Origin: Natronoarchaeum rubrum
GTDB lineage: Archaea; Halobacteriota; Halobacteria; Halobacteriales; Natronoarchaeaceae
Assembly: GCF_024494695.1 (NCBI RefSeq)
Contig: NZ_JANHDP010000010.1
Location: 1-43,571 of the forward strand
Direction: 5' to 3'
DNA length: 43,571 bases
A program made the translations under genes and the position numbers. Under the pieces are notes generated by a model. It was not told the DNA's origin and did not search any database. It worked only from the letters and a program-made list of their open reading frames with translations. Below are positions 1-7,425 of this stretch, one piece after another (the stretch's first letter is position 1; the number at the start of each line of letters is the position of its first letter).

Positions 1-207
1 GCCGGCGACGATCTCGTCATCGAGTTCGGAACCGAAGAGGCGGACGTCGATCGCGAGTGGTTCGAGGAAGTGTTCGGCGCCGAGGAGGAGCTACCGGAGG
101 GCGATATGCCGACGATCGCGCTGCTGAAGCCCGCCGACGAAACGCCGTTCGCGGAGTACGAGGAGCTGCCAGAAGACCAGCAATCACTCGACGAGGTGGG
201 GCGATGA
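1..207 (+). CDS. Zinc-ribbon protein, C-terminal part (cut by window start)
   Basis: This is the last 68 codons of the 189-aa protein that is complete at 39788-40357. Position 1 is the first base of codon 122, so the reading frame is intact. The segment is acidic and lacks the metal-binding N-terminus seen in the full copy. Its stop overlaps the next start (ATGA at 204-207), a coupling pattern used throughout this genome. The truncation is an artefact of where the circle was opened. Confidence 0.9.
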   Translation, partial: AGDDLVIEFGTEEADVDREWFEEVFGAEEELPEGDMPTIALLKPADETPFAEYEELPEDQQSLDEVGR

Positions 208-578
208 GCACGAAGTACGACACCGGCGGCGGTGTCACCACGCTGCCGCCGATGACGGGCCACGCCCGCGGGCGCTACGAGAAGCGCCTGCCCGACGACG
301 CGGTCGAGCCCGAGGTGGCGTGGGATCGCGGCGAGGACATCCAGCACCCGGCCGTTGTCGAGACGTTCCACACTGATCCGCCGAAGCGCGTCCGCGTCTA
401 CCACCACAACCAGGAGTACCTCGTGGTGTTCATCGTCGGCAGCGACGGGCCGGACTTCGGCGACGAGTACGTCGCGACGGTCTACAACGGCCAGACGCAC
501 GAACACGGCCCCACGAGAGCGTATCTCTACTCGCACGGGCCGCACTACGTCGAGAACGATGTCGGTGGTTCGATATGA
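204..578 (+). CDS. 124-aa protein, possible RelE/BrnT-like fold
   Basis: Function unknown. The start is the ATG overlapping the upstream stop; a longer in-frame extension to 57 would run through the upstream gene and is not used. The sequence opens with a Gly/Thr-rich stretch, then T-G-H-A-R-G-R-Y-E-K-R (residues 18-28), a W-D-R-G-E segment, and two beta-rich blocks around YLVVFIVG and YVATVYNG. The order 'HARxRxxxR, short helix, RV-Y, strand, strand' recalls small haloarchaeal proteins of the DUF4258/BrnT/RelE type, which include RNase toxins and non-toxic relatives. This is a resemblance by eye only. It sits between a zinc protein and the HNH gene in the replication operon. Confidence 0.85.
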   Translation: MSTKYDTGGGVTTLPPMTGHARGRYEKRLPDDAVEPEVAWDRGEDIQHPAVVETFHTDPPKRVRVYHHNQEYLVVFIVGSDGPDFGDEYVATVYNGQTHEHGPTRAYLYSHGPHYVENDVGGSI

Positions 579-796
579 TCCAGTCCGAAGATTTAGGGAC
601 CAGCGTTCCGAAGCGCGGAGTATCGACTAAGAACAAGTCAAACGCCAGTCCAGAATCCGACCGTGCTGACGACACGGTCGCAGACTGGCGTTTCCGCACC
701 AGTACGATGACCTTCGCAAGCCAGCTTAATAGCAGTTACGACAGGAGTAGCGTATACCAGCCGCCGGTGTCGGTTTCCGGGGTGTTTGGCGCGTGA
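575..796 (+). CDS. Possible 73-aa Ser/Thr-rich protein (doubtful)
   Basis: An open frame that begins with ATGA overlap on the upstream gene and ends with GTGA overlap on the HNH gene, exactly the coupling seen between real genes here. Against it: the product is Ser/Thr-rich rather than acidic, resembles nothing I recognise, and the DNA is less GC-rich than its neighbours and carries a long nested inverted repeat (640-693). It may be a real gene, or a non-coding spacer with promoter or origin function that happens to be open. Confidence 0.3.
   Translation: MIQSEDLGTSVPKRGVSTKNKSNASPESDRADDTVADWRFRTSTMTFASQLNSSYDRSSVYQPPVSVSGVFGA
640..693. repeat. Nested inverted repeat upstream of HNH/primase genes
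   Basis: Outer arms of 11 bp, AAACGCCAGTC (640-650) and GACTGGCGTTT (683-693), enclose inner arms of 8 bp, CGACCGTG (658-665) and CACGGTCG (673-680), with a 7-base loop. All arms match perfectly. It could form a two-tier hairpin or cruciform. Its position just before the HNH and primase-helicase genes would suit an origin, an operator or a terminator for the upstream genes. Confidence 0.85.
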
Positions 797-1056
797 GTGA
801 CGAATGTTACTTTTGCGGTGAACAGGAGGCGCTCGACCAGCACCACATCGTCCCGAAACGACACGGCGGATCTGACCGGGACAAGAACCTCGTCACCGTC
901 TGCCCGACCTGCCACCGGAAGCTCGAAATGCTGTACGACGACCAGTTCTACGCTGATCTGGGCGTCGAAGACGACCCGGAAACGGTCTACAACCGACAGG
1001 AGCCCACGCTTGATGTCGTGAAAGAGGCAGAGCAGCGGGGTGGGAGCGATGAGTGA
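793..1056 (+). CDS. Small HNH endonuclease
   Basis: An 87-aa HNH-family protein. CYFC at residues 5-8 and CPTC near residues 37-40 would bind a structural zinc; between them lie the catalytic HH of Q-H-H-I-V-P-K-R-H-G-G and the N of N-L-V-T-V, followed by H-R-K-L-E. This spacing is typical of free-standing phage HNH nucleases. The start is GTG at 793, overlapping the stop of the preceding open frame. Its end overlaps the primase-helicase start by 8 bases (ATGAGTGA). Phage HNH proteins often nick DNA during packaging or replication; the position next to the primase rather than the terminase favours a replication or recombination role (inference). Confidence 0.88.
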   Translation: MSDECYFCGEQEALDQHHIVPKRHGGSDRDKNLVTVCPTCHRKLEMLYDDQFYADLGVEDDPETVYNRQEPTLDVVKEAEQRGGSDE

Positions 1057-3841
1057 GCAGTTTGAGAACATCCCGGACGAGCTCACGCAGCGTGATCAGT
1101 GGCTCTACTGGAACGCCTCCGCGGACAAGCCGCGCAAGCCACTCGCCTCGCCGGCGGCCGACTACGGCGCTGCGTGGTCCGACCCCGACGAGTGGATGTC
1201 GTTCGACGAGGTCGTCGACGGCGCCGGCATGGTCAGCGATGCCGGGATCGGATACGTAAACGCCAGCGACAACGACGACTACGCCCGCGGGCTGTACGGT
1301 GTGATCGACATGGACGGCTGCGTCAACGACGAGGGGCGGCCGAAAGAGTGGCTGCCGTCACTGCAGCCGTTCTTTGACCGTGACGCCTACATGGAGTTCT
1401 CGCCGTCGAGCGAAGGCATCCACATCCCGATCGCCGGCTTCGAGCCGCCGGAGTGGTGGACCGACCAGCACTTTAGCGATGACGAGCACGAGGGCGTCGA
1501 GGCGCTGACGAACAAGTTCTCGACGTTCACGGGTGACACGCTCAAGAACTCCGGCGAGGAGGTCGTCGACTACGGCGAGTGGGTCGACGAGTGGTTGCTC
1601 GAGGCCTACAAGGCGATCACCGGCGAGGATCCGTTCGACAACGAGACCGACGTCGACCCGGACGATGCGCCAGACGGATCGAGCGCCGGCCAGCCTGGCG
1701 ATCGCGACGAGTGGATGGACGAAGATCTCGCGAAGGAGGCGCTGGACGAGATCAACCCCGACGTCTCCTACTCGACGTGGCGGGACATCGGGATGGCGTT
1801 GTCGAACCACTTCGGCGAATCTCGCGGCAAAGCGCTGTTCAGGCAGTGGTCGAACGGCGGGACGAAGTGGGACAGCGAGGCCGAGAAGCAGGCCGACCGG
1901 ATCGTCAGCGACGCGGGCAACTACAACTACGACATCGGGACCCTCGTGTATCACGCCAGCCAGCACGGCTGGGACGCCTCCAGTGCGGCGCGGCAGGCCA
2001 TGTCGGATGGCGGGACGAAGACCACCAGCGGAACGAGCGACACGGCGTCGCCCGAGACGACCACGAGCCCCGGCGACGACTGGTCGTTGGCGCCACATGA
2101 CGTCATCAAGCTCGCGGTCGACGACCCGCTCCACACTCTCGGCTACGACGAGGATGGGCAGCTCACCGGCGGCATCCGAGACATCCGGACGCCCGAGAAG
2201 GCGCACTACGTCTGGGAGTTGGCGAAGAAGACGGACAACGACAACGTCCTCGCGCAGTTCAAGGGCCCGTTGTATAGCTACAACGACGGCGTCTGGCGTG
2301 ACGACGGAAGGCAACGACTCCGTGAGATCGGCGGCCAGGGGCTTAACTCGGCGTTCTCGAAACGCGTCACGGCTGAGCTGGAAGAGCAGGTCCGGATGGA
2401 CCGGACGAAGCAGCCAGAGGAGCTCGGGGCCCCCGATGGGACGATCGTCACCGAGAGCGGATTGCTCGACCTGCGCGACCTCGACGTCGAGCCTGTCAGA
2501 CCCGACCACTACGCGCTCGCCAAGATCCCGACTGAGCACGATCCGGATGCGGAGTGCCCGCGCTGGGAGGAGTTCGTCGAGGAGAGCATCGACACCGAGG
2601 TCGAGCGCAAGAAGCTCCAGGAATACGCCGGGTACACTCTCTGGCATCACTCGCAGGACTTCGGGAAGGCGATGTTCTTCGTCGGCCCGACTGACTCCGG
2701 TAAAGGCACGGCGCTGAAGGCCATCAAGCAAGTGATCGGTGGCGACAACGTCGCCGCGGAGAGCCTGCACGAACTGATCCAGACGCGCTGGGGGGCTGCG
2801 CAGCTGTTCGGCAACATCGTCAACATCCGAAACGAGGTGACCCCCAGCGGCCTGAGCAACATCCAGAAGTTCAAGGAACTCACCGGCGGCGAGGACGAGA
2901 TCAGCGCCGAGTTCAAGGGCAAAACCAAGTTCAATTTCGTCGTCACGCAGAAGTTCATGTTCAGCACGAACGAAGTGCCCACTGTCGAGAACGCTGACGA
3001 GGCGTTCTACAACCGGCTGCTGTTCGTCCGCTTCCCGAACACGGTCCCGCCGGAGGACCAGGACAAGGACCTCCTCGACAAGCTGGCTGACGAGCGGTCC
3101 GGGATGCTCAACTGGATGCTCGAGGGGCTGAACCGGCTGCTGGATCAGGGGCAGTTCACCGGCGAGCGCTCGATCAACGGCAAGAAGGAGATCTGCGACG
3201 CGTTCGGGGGCGTGCTCGACCGGTTCACCCACCACTGTCTCATGGTCACCGGCAACAAGGAGGACACGGTCAAGAAAGCCGACCTCCACGAGCTCGCGCA
3301 GGCCTACGCCGACGACATCGACAAAGAGCCCGAATGGGATACGCAGAGCGGCTTCTCCCGTAAGATGGGCAACCAGCGGAGCATCTCTGCCGGCCAGAAG
3401 AAAATCGACGGCAAGAACCACAAGGTGTTCAAGGGCGTTCGCGTGAAGCCCGAGGTCGTCTACCAGTTCAACAAGGACATCATCGCCACCAGCGGGACGT
3501 CTGACGACACCCGGAACACCGGGCTGGGAAGTTACGACGGGGTCGACCTCCGGCCTGGCTATGACAGTACGAACCCGATCGGCGGTGACGGTAGCAGCGA
3601 CGACAGCGATGACGAGCGCGGCGACGATGACGAGACCTCGATTCGGGACGAGCCGCTCGCTCCGATCATCATCCAGTACGTCCGCGATCACCAACCTGGC
3701 CGCGAAGGCGTTCCCCACAGTGAGGTCCTCGAGGCGCTCGTCGATCGCGGCGCCAAGGAGAGCCGAGCCGAACAGTGGCTCGACAAGTGCCTCAAGCGCG
3801 GCGACATCCACGAACCAGTCGACGGTCACTACCGCGTCTGA
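1049..3841 (+). CDS. AEP primase - SF3 (D5-like) helicase fusion
   Basis: A 930-aa replication protein. The N-terminal primase-polymerase domain shows the metal-binding pair I-D-M-D-G (D87, D89) and the second catalytic motif with G-I-H-I-P (H125), as in archaeo-eukaryotic primases. A PriCT-2-like helical segment follows at about 225-320. The helicase domain has Walker A GPTDSGKGT at 546-554, a Walker B-like strand I-V-N-I-R-N-E and sensor motif F-M-F-S-T-N-E, which fits superfamily 3 phage D5 helicases. The last 70 residues look like a winged helix. The chosen ATG at 1049 overlaps the HNH stop; GTG at 1040 would add three residues. With PCNA at 35931 it forms the core of viral DNA replication. 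No DNA polymerase gene was seen. Confidence 0.95.
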   Translation: MSEQFENIPDELTQRDQWLYWNASADKPRKPLASPAADYGAAWSDPDEWMSFDEVVDGAGMVSDAGIGYVNASDNDDYARGLYGVIDMDGCVNDEGRPKEWLPSLQPFFDRDAYMEFSPSSEGIHIPIAGFEPPEWWTDQHFSDDEHEGVEALTNKFSTFTGDTLKNSGEEVVDYGEWVDEWLLEAYKAITGEDPFDNETDVDPDDAPDGSSAGQPGDRDEWMDEDLAKEALDEINPDVSYSTWRDIGMALSNHFGESRGKALFRQWSNGGTKWDSEAEKQADRIVSDAGNYNYDIGTLVYHASQHGWDASSAARQAMSDGGTKTTSGTSDTASPETTTSPGDDWSLAPHDVIKLAVDDPLHTLGYDEDGQLTGGIRDIRTPEKAHYVWELAKKTDNDNVLAQFKGPLYSYNDGVWRDDGRQRLREIGGQGLNSAFSKRVTAELEEQVRMDRTKQPEELGAPDGTIVTESGLLDLRDLDVEPVRPDHYALAKIPTEHDPDAECPRWEEFVEESIDTEVERKKLQEYAGYTLWHHSQDFGKAMFFVGPTDSGKGTALKAIKQVIGGDNVAAESLHELIQTRWGAAQLFGNIVNIRNEVTPSGLSNIQKFKELTGGEDEISAEFKGKTKFNFVVTQKFMFSTNEVPTVENADEAFYNRLLFVRFPNTVPPEDQDKDLLDKLADERSGMLNWMLEGLNRLLDQGQFTGERSINGKKEICDAFGGVLDRFTHHCLMVTGNKEDTVKKADLHELAQAYADDIDKEPEWDTQSGFSRKMGNQRSISAGQKKIDGKNHKVFKGVRVKPEVVYQFNKDIIATSGTSDDTRNTGLGSYDGVDLRPGYDSTNPIGGDGSSDDSDDERGDDDETSIRDEPLAPIIIQYVRDHQPGREGVPHSEVLEALVDRGAKESRAEQWLDKCLKRGDIHEPVDGHYRV

Positions 3842-3888
3842 CCGCTGCTATTTTCCTATTTCCGCCGCAGAACCCTTGAGATGCTCCT

Positions 3889-4069
3889 GTAACGGCCGTA
3901 ACGGCCCCGTAACCCCCACCCGTTACCGTAGATTCCCGACGCCGTCTTGTGGTTTTGTTGGGCGGGTAACGGTGTAACGGTTATTCTGATATCTAACGCA
4001 GGCGGGCACACACGCATACGCACACGCGCACACACGCCCCCAATCCGAGACAAACCGTTACTCCGTTAC
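3889..4069. repeat. GTAACGG iteron-like boxes (7 exact copies)
   Basis: Exact GTAACGG on the plus strand at 3889, 3898, 3966 and 3974, and exact CCGTTAC (same box on minus) at 3920, 4055 and 4063. Several are paired with 8-9 base spacing. One pair lies in a larger perfect dyad, GGCCGT-A-ACGGCC (3894-3906). Degenerate copies occur at 3909 and 4143. Clustered, paired short repeats are typical of initiator or regulator binding sites. Confidence 0.88.
4006..4037. other. Alternating purine-pyrimidine (Z-DNA-prone) tract
   Basis: Thirty-two consecutive bases alternate purine and pyrimidine, made only of CA, CG and one TA step. Such tracts favour left-handed DNA under negative supercoiling, and high salt also favours this form. 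It lies between the two clusters of GTAACGG boxes. Confidence 0.8.
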
Positions 4070-4121
4070 CGCCGGAGAGAGCCGAGTTTTCGGCAGTGCC
4101 CACGCGCGCGTACGCGGATAG

Positions 4122-4130
4122 CTTTTAGTA
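4122..4130 (+). promoter_or_regulatory. TATA-like promoter element for 4224 operon
   Basis: CTTTTAGTA in otherwise GC-rich DNA. Transcription would start near 4152, giving a leader of about 70 bases to the ATG at 4224, or about 18 bases to an alternative GTG at 4170. Confidence 0.45.
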
Positions 4131-4223
4131 GCTGGAGATGTTACGTTACCACAACACCACAGCGCCAGCGTGGCGTCTATTCTCGACCTGGGCGCGTTCA
4201 CAGCGCGCCGGGTACCCATAGCC

Positions 4224-4844
4224 ATGAGCACAACCACACACCCCGACGGCGACGTCCAGATCTACGAGTGCGCCTACTGCGGCGGCGATCGCCGGGCGTC
4301 GGCGTCGGTCGCCGGCTCGTTCTGCTCGATCGAGTGCCACCGGGCGCACAAGCGAGCGAAGCGCGCCGGCGAGATCTTCGAGCTCGTCGAGCACGACCAC
4401 CGGTTCTGCCGGACGTGCTTCGCGCAACTCAAGGAGGTCTCGAAGCCGGCGCGGACGCTGGTGATCCCGCCGTCGCTGCATGACGAGGACTGGGGCAACG
4501 CGTCGGACGTCCTGGTCGGCTACCAGTACCGGACCGAGCACGCGGAGACGGGCGAGATCTCGATGGACGTCGACGCCGAGGGCGACCGGGCGATCGTCGA
4601 GGACGGCGTCGCGATGGGGACGATCTGCGAGTGCGGCGCGACGGATCACCGCGACGACGAGCCGGCGATCCGCGAGTCGATGCCCGCCGGCCGCCTGGTA
4701 CTGCAGCTGGCCGCCGCGGCCGAGACGCTGCGCCAGGAGGGCAAGCACGACGTCGACTACGACGCGGAGCACCTCGGCGTCGCGATGGACGACGGCGCCG
4801 ACGTCGTCGACGCGCTCGAGGAGGCGGTGATCCTCGATGACTGA
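4224..4844 (+). CDS. FCS/MYM-like zinc-finger protein, 206 aa
   Basis: Function unknown. The N-terminus has C-A-Y-C (14-17) followed about 20 residues later by F-C-S-I-E-C-H, a pattern of treble-clef FCS/MYM zinc fingers. A second set, H-R-F-C-R-T-C-F and later C-E-C-G, could bind another zinc. The C-terminal half is acidic and helical. ATG at 4224 is taken as start; an in-frame GTG at 4170 would add 18 residues. It is the first gene of a chain of coupled zinc proteins reaching 5521 and overlaps the next gene by 8 bases. Confidence 0.85.
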   Translation: MSTTTHPDGDVQIYECAYCGGDRRASASVAGSFCSIECHRAHKRAKRAGEIFELVEHDHRFCRTCFAQLKEVSKPARTLVIPPSLHDEDWGNASDVLVGYQYRTEHAETGEISMDVDAEGDRAIVEDGVAMGTICECGATDHRDDEPAIRESMPAGRLVLQLAAAAETLRQEGKHDVDYDAEHLGVAMDDGADVVDALEEAVILDD

Positions 4845-4926
4845 CGACGACCCCTCGAAGTGTGACAGTTGCGGCCGGACGCTGACTGTCGCCCTGTTCT
4901 GCGACTGGTGTGATGACGATGACTGA
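4837..4926 (+). CDS. 29-aa zinc microprotein
   Basis: A very short frame with C-D-S-C at residues 9-12 and C-D-W-C at 22-25, a compact zinc ribbon, ending in an acidic tail of Asp residues. It overlaps the upstream stop by 8 bases and the downstream start by 8 bases, which argues that it is translated. The function is unknown; such small CxxC proteins are common in haloarchaea and their viruses. Confidence 0.7.
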   Translation: MTDDDPSKCDSCGRTLTVALFCDWCDDDD

Positions 4927-5053
4927 CGTCAAGTGTCGGGCCTGCGGCCACGTCCGCGAGACGACGGAGCCGAACCCGACGCTCGTCGCGTGTGTCGAGT
5001 GCGGATCGCACCGTCTCGACTACGTCAACAAATCGGAGGACTGCCATGTCTGA
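4919..5053 (+). CDS. 44-aa zinc-ribbon microprotein
   Basis: C-R-A-C at residues 6-9 and C-V-E-C around 26-29 form a zinc ribbon with a 16-residue middle loop. An ATG six bases earlier (4913) would add two residues. Both ends overlap neighbouring genes, so the whole 4224-5521 block is probably one translationally coupled message. Function unknown; protein or nucleic-acid contact is a family-level guess. Confidence 0.75.
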   Translation: MTDVKCRACGHVRETTEPNPTLVACVECGSHRLDYVNKSEDCHV

Positions 5054-5246
5054 CGGCGATATTGAACAGGAAGCGATCGTCAGAACTTGCCCCGGGTGCG
5101 GCTCAGAGATGGACGTGTCTGACGGCCCGTACATCTACATCGGCTACCATCTCCGCCCCGATGCCGGCGGGTTCTGCTGTTCAGCCGCCTGCGCTCACGA
5201 CGTGATCGACGACCGTTCAATGGAACCGGGCGGTGATCAATCGTGA
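5046..5246 (+). CDS. 66-aa zinc-finger microprotein
   Basis: C-P-G-C near residue 15 and C-C-S-A-A-C near residue 45 could hold one zinc. The region between contains the aromatic run Y-I-Y-I-G-Y-H. The start at 5046 lies inside the end of the upstream gene (8-base overlap) and the end overlaps the next GTG start. Function unknown. Confidence 0.78.
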   Translation: MSDGDIEQEAIVRTCPGCGSEMDVSDGPYIYIGYHLRPDAGGFCCSAACAHDVIDDRSMEPGGDQS

Positions 5247-5521
5247 TCTGCTCGGTTTGTCAGACGCCGATCTCTGGCACGCCACGGCGCACGGTCGGCG
5301 GCGAGCCGGCGCACTCGGACTGCCTCGAGGACGACGGCGACGACATCACGCCGGGCGACGTCGAGGGCGCTCGCGAGGAGCTCTTGGACGACGATCGCCT
5401 GGATGATGCGAGCGAGGAGTACGCGGCGGGCTGGATCGACGCCGCGATCGCGTTCGATCGTCTGCTGACCGATCCGGAGCACGGCGCCGAGGACGACGCG
5501 GCTTACGGAGTTACTGACTGA
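5243..5521 (+). CDS. 92-aa acidic zinc-finger protein
   Basis: Starts with GTG overlapping the upstream stop (GTGA). The first 28 residues hold C-S-V-C (3-6) and H-S-D-C (24-27), a zinc-binding pair common at the start of small haloarchaeal proteins. The rest is a strongly acidic helical region. It lies three bases before the phosphoesterase gene. Function unknown. Confidence 0.8.
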   Translation: MICSVCQTPISGTPRRTVGGEPAHSDCLEDDGDDITPGDVEGAREELLDDDRLDDASEEYAAGWIDAAIAFDRLLTDPEHGAEDDAAYGVTD

Positions 5522-5523
5522 TC

Positions 5524-6960
5524 ATGTCGGAGACGCCTGACCTGACCCAACGGCTTGAGGAGTACCTGGATGCACTACCAGCTGAGTCCTACACCGAGTG
5601 GGGCGACAAGGTCGGCGTCGCGGGGACGTCCGCGGAGTCGGCGAAGGATCGGCTCAACGAGTGCGCCGGCGTCGACGTCCAGAAGGTCGACGGCGAGTGG
5701 TGCAACGTGGCCGGCGATCGCGACGTCCAGGCCGGCGTCGGCGATGGCGAGGACGATGACGACGGGCCGGACCCGGACGACCTGACGGGCCGCGAGGAGT
5801 ACATCGTTCGGGAGCTTCAGCAGGGCGTCGAGCTTGACGACCTGGCTGACGATCTCGACGAGCGCGAGTCGGTCGTCCGGACGCACCTGGACGACCTCGA
5901 GGATCAGGGGTGGCGGATCTGCCACGACGAGGACGCGGGCCTGTTCGAGATCGAGGGCGACCACACGCTGCGGTCGTCTGAGCACAAGGGCACACGGACG
6001 CGGAAGGCAAACCGTTGGTGGGAGGTCCGACACAACGCGCTCGAACGGCAGTGGAAGCGCCTCGACCCGGCGGACGTCTCGCTGGTTGCGGAGCCCGGCA
6101 ACGAGGACTGGGTGACGCACATGACCGACCTCCACGCCGGCGACGTCGTCCGCGACTACGCTGGCGAGCTGGTCTACGAGACCGAGGACATCCCGACGGT
6201 CGTCGAGTACATCACGGAGCAGTCGCTCAGTCTGGCGAGCAAGCACAACGCCGACTACGACACGGCGCACCTGCTCTACGGCGGCGACATGGTCACGAAC
6301 GAGGCGATCTACAAGGGGCAGTTCGAGGACCTCGACGCGTGGCTTGACGAGCAGGCCGACGTTATCCAGCAGGCGCTGATCGAGCAGATCATCACGTTCA
6401 GCGAGCACTTCGACGCGGTCAACGTCGTCTGCCAGATCGGCAATCACGGCGTCAACCGCGCGGACGGGACGTCGAAGCACAACAACGCGGACCTCCTCGT
6501 CTACAAGGCGATCCGGAATTTCATACACAAGAGCCAGGAGCACTGGGGCCGCCTCGATAACGTCCGGATGAAGATCGGCGAGGCGCGACCGTACACGCCG
6601 GTCGAACTCCGCGGCGGCAAGCTTCACGGGCACCTTCGTCACGGCCAGGATCGGAAGCCGCAGGCCGAGACGAGTGCCCGACTCAAGGAGTGGCTATCGA
6701 CGCTTTTGGATACGATCAACAGCTCCTGGGGTTCGTTCGACGTCGCCTGGATGGGCCACCATCACGTCAGCGGCAACATCCCGTGGAACGGCCCGCCGAT
6801 TATCGTCTCCGGCTCGCCGAAGCCGGGCGGCGACTACGTCGAGAAGCTCGGCGTCAAGGGCGCGGCGACGCAGCCCCAGGAGATCGCGCACTGCCACGGC
6901 GTGTCAGATGAGGGTATCACCAGCATCTGGCCGATCGACACACGCCACTACGAACGATGA
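5524..6960 (+). CDS. Calcineurin-like metallophosphoesterase with winged-helix N-terminus
   Basis: A 478-aa protein. Residues about 1-150 contain two helical DNA-binding-like segments, the second with an E-L-D-D-L-A-D-D-L helix-turn-helix pattern. From about 195 on it carries the full two-metal phosphoesterase signature: D-L-H-A-G-D (D202, H204), G-G-D-M (D255), G-N-H-G (N307, H308), an internal G-H-L-R-H-G, and G-H-H-H (411-414). Families with this signature include Mre11/SbcD nucleases and phage DNA-processing phosphoesterases. A fused DNA-binding head makes DNA the likely substrate (inference). Its position among zinc proteins upstream of the packaging genes suggests DNA processing late in infection. 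Confidence 0.9.
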   Translation: MSETPDLTQRLEEYLDALPAESYTEWGDKVGVAGTSAESAKDRLNECAGVDVQKVDGEWCNVAGDRDVQAGVGDGEDDDDGPDPDDLTGREEYIVRELQQGVELDDLADDLDERESVVRTHLDDLEDQGWRICHDEDAGLFEIEGDHTLRSSEHKGTRTRKANRWWEVRHNALERQWKRLDPADVSLVAEPGNEDWVTHMTDLHAGDVVRDYAGELVYETEDIPTVVEYITEQSLSLASKHNADYDTAHLLYGGDMVTNEAIYKGQFEDLDAWLDEQADVIQQALIEQIITFSEHFDAVNVVCQIGNHGVNRADGTSKHNNADLLVYKAIRNFIHKSQEHWGRLDNVRMKIGEARPYTPVELRGGKLHGHLRHGQDRKPQAETSARLKEWLSTLLDTINSSWGSFDVAWMGHHHVSGNIPWNGPPIIVSGSPKPGGDYVEKLGVKGAATQPQEIAHCHGVSDEGITSIWPIDTRHYER

Positions 6961-7067
6961 GACCTCATACTCGCGAGCCGAGCGTGCTCCAGACCTGCCC
7001 AGCGTGCGGTACGCTCTGGCAGGATGGCAACGACCGGCCATGCAACTGTGACCTTTCAGACCCATGA
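6957..7067 (+). CDS. 36-aa zinc microprotein
   Basis: C-P-A-C at residues 14-17 and C-N-C near 29-31 give a minimal metal-binding protein. The ATG overlaps the phosphoesterase stop (ATGA) and the TGA overlaps the next ATG (ATGA), so it is coupled on both sides. Function unknown. Confidence 0.72.
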   Translation: MRPHTREPSVLQTCPACGTLWQDGNDRPCNCDLSDP

Positions 7068-7387
7068 ACGATCCAACCGTACTCAGCAAGCTGCTGCGCC
7101 TGGCGAAGCAAGCCGGCGCTCCCAGCGAAGACACATACGACCGTGACGGCGGGTTTTCGTACCACGCGGAGACGCACGCCGCTGGCGTCGGGTTCGGCGT
7201 CGGCGTCGTGGCGATGACGATCGGCGAGATGCGCTACGTGTCGGCACTGCTCGCGATCGCGTTCGGCGCGAACCGCGGCCCGAAGCTGTCGAGCGCGAAG
7301 ATCGTCGAGGACATCCGGCAGGAACCGCACTACGCGCTGGGCGGGCTGGCGCTCGGGCTACTGCTCGGGGCTCTGATCTCACGATGA
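7064..7387 (+). CDS. Small membrane protein, about 3 helices, 107 aa
   Basis: An amphipathic N-terminal part of about 35 residues is followed by hydrophobic segments at about 40-56, 58-74 and 88-105. Small multi-helix membrane proteins just before the terminase are often holin candidates in bacterial phages, but lysis genes of haloarchaeal viruses are poorly known and no sequence motif supports this. It is coupled to both neighbours by ATGA overlaps. Confidence 0.85.
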   Translation: MNDPTVLSKLLRLAKQAGAPSEDTYDRDGGFSYHAETHAAGVGFGVGVVAMTIGEMRYVSALLAIAFGANRGPKLSSAKIVEDIRQEPHYALGGLALGLLLGALISR

Positions 7388-7425
7388 CGGCGTCGAGTGA
7401 AAGCGGAGGAAACGATGCACCATGA
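7384..7425 (+). CDS. Possible 13-aa coupling peptide
   Basis: A 14-codon frame that overlaps the upstream stop (ATGA at 7384-7387) and the downstream start (ATGA at 7422-7425). Its size makes chance plausible. It may simply allow ribosomes to re-initiate across the gap. An internal AGCGGAGG just before the next ATG is a possible ribosome binding site. Confidence 0.3.
   Translation: MTASSESGGNDAP

Larger units (their letters stand above)
1..3421. repeat. Direct terminal repeat, left copy
   Basis: The first 3421 bases recur at the right end with an offset of 40,150. The two copies agree at every position I compared, including all encoded proteins. The junction falls in the middle of a coding region (the zinc protein ending at 207), which points to a circular or circularly permuted molecule written out slightly more than once rather than to a biological end. 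A true long terminal repeat is possible but less likely, because the ends show no packaging or transposase signature. Confidence 0.97.
3842..4223. promoter_or_regulatory. Non-coding control/origin-like region
   Basis: A 382-base gap between the primase-helicase and the next gene with no convincing coding frame. From left to right it has a T-rich stretch (3849-3861) that could terminate the replication transcript, seven exact copies of GTAACGG on either strand (3889-4069), a 32-base alternating purine-pyrimidine tract (4006-4037), a hairpin GCCGA-GTTT-TCGGC (4081-4094), a palindrome CGCGTACGCG (4107-4116) and a TATA-like CTTTTAGTA (4122-4130). This combination suits a replication origin or the control region for the downstream genes. 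Confidence 0.75.

Noticed and set aside
57..203. N-terminal extension of the 124-aa protein back to 57
   Set aside because: It runs within the preceding zinc-protein gene in another frame and is Arg-rich; the ATGA overlap at 204 is the normal start pattern here.
1358..3829. 823-codon open frame antisense to the primase-helicase
   Set aside because: Shadow of the high-GC coding frame; no promoter, ribosome site or recognisable domain, and the sense gene has all catalytic motifs.
5575..6642. 355-codon antisense frame under the phosphoesterase
   Set aside because: Same codon-bias artefact; composition is Val/Arg/Leu-rich and the sense strand carries the full metal-binding signature.
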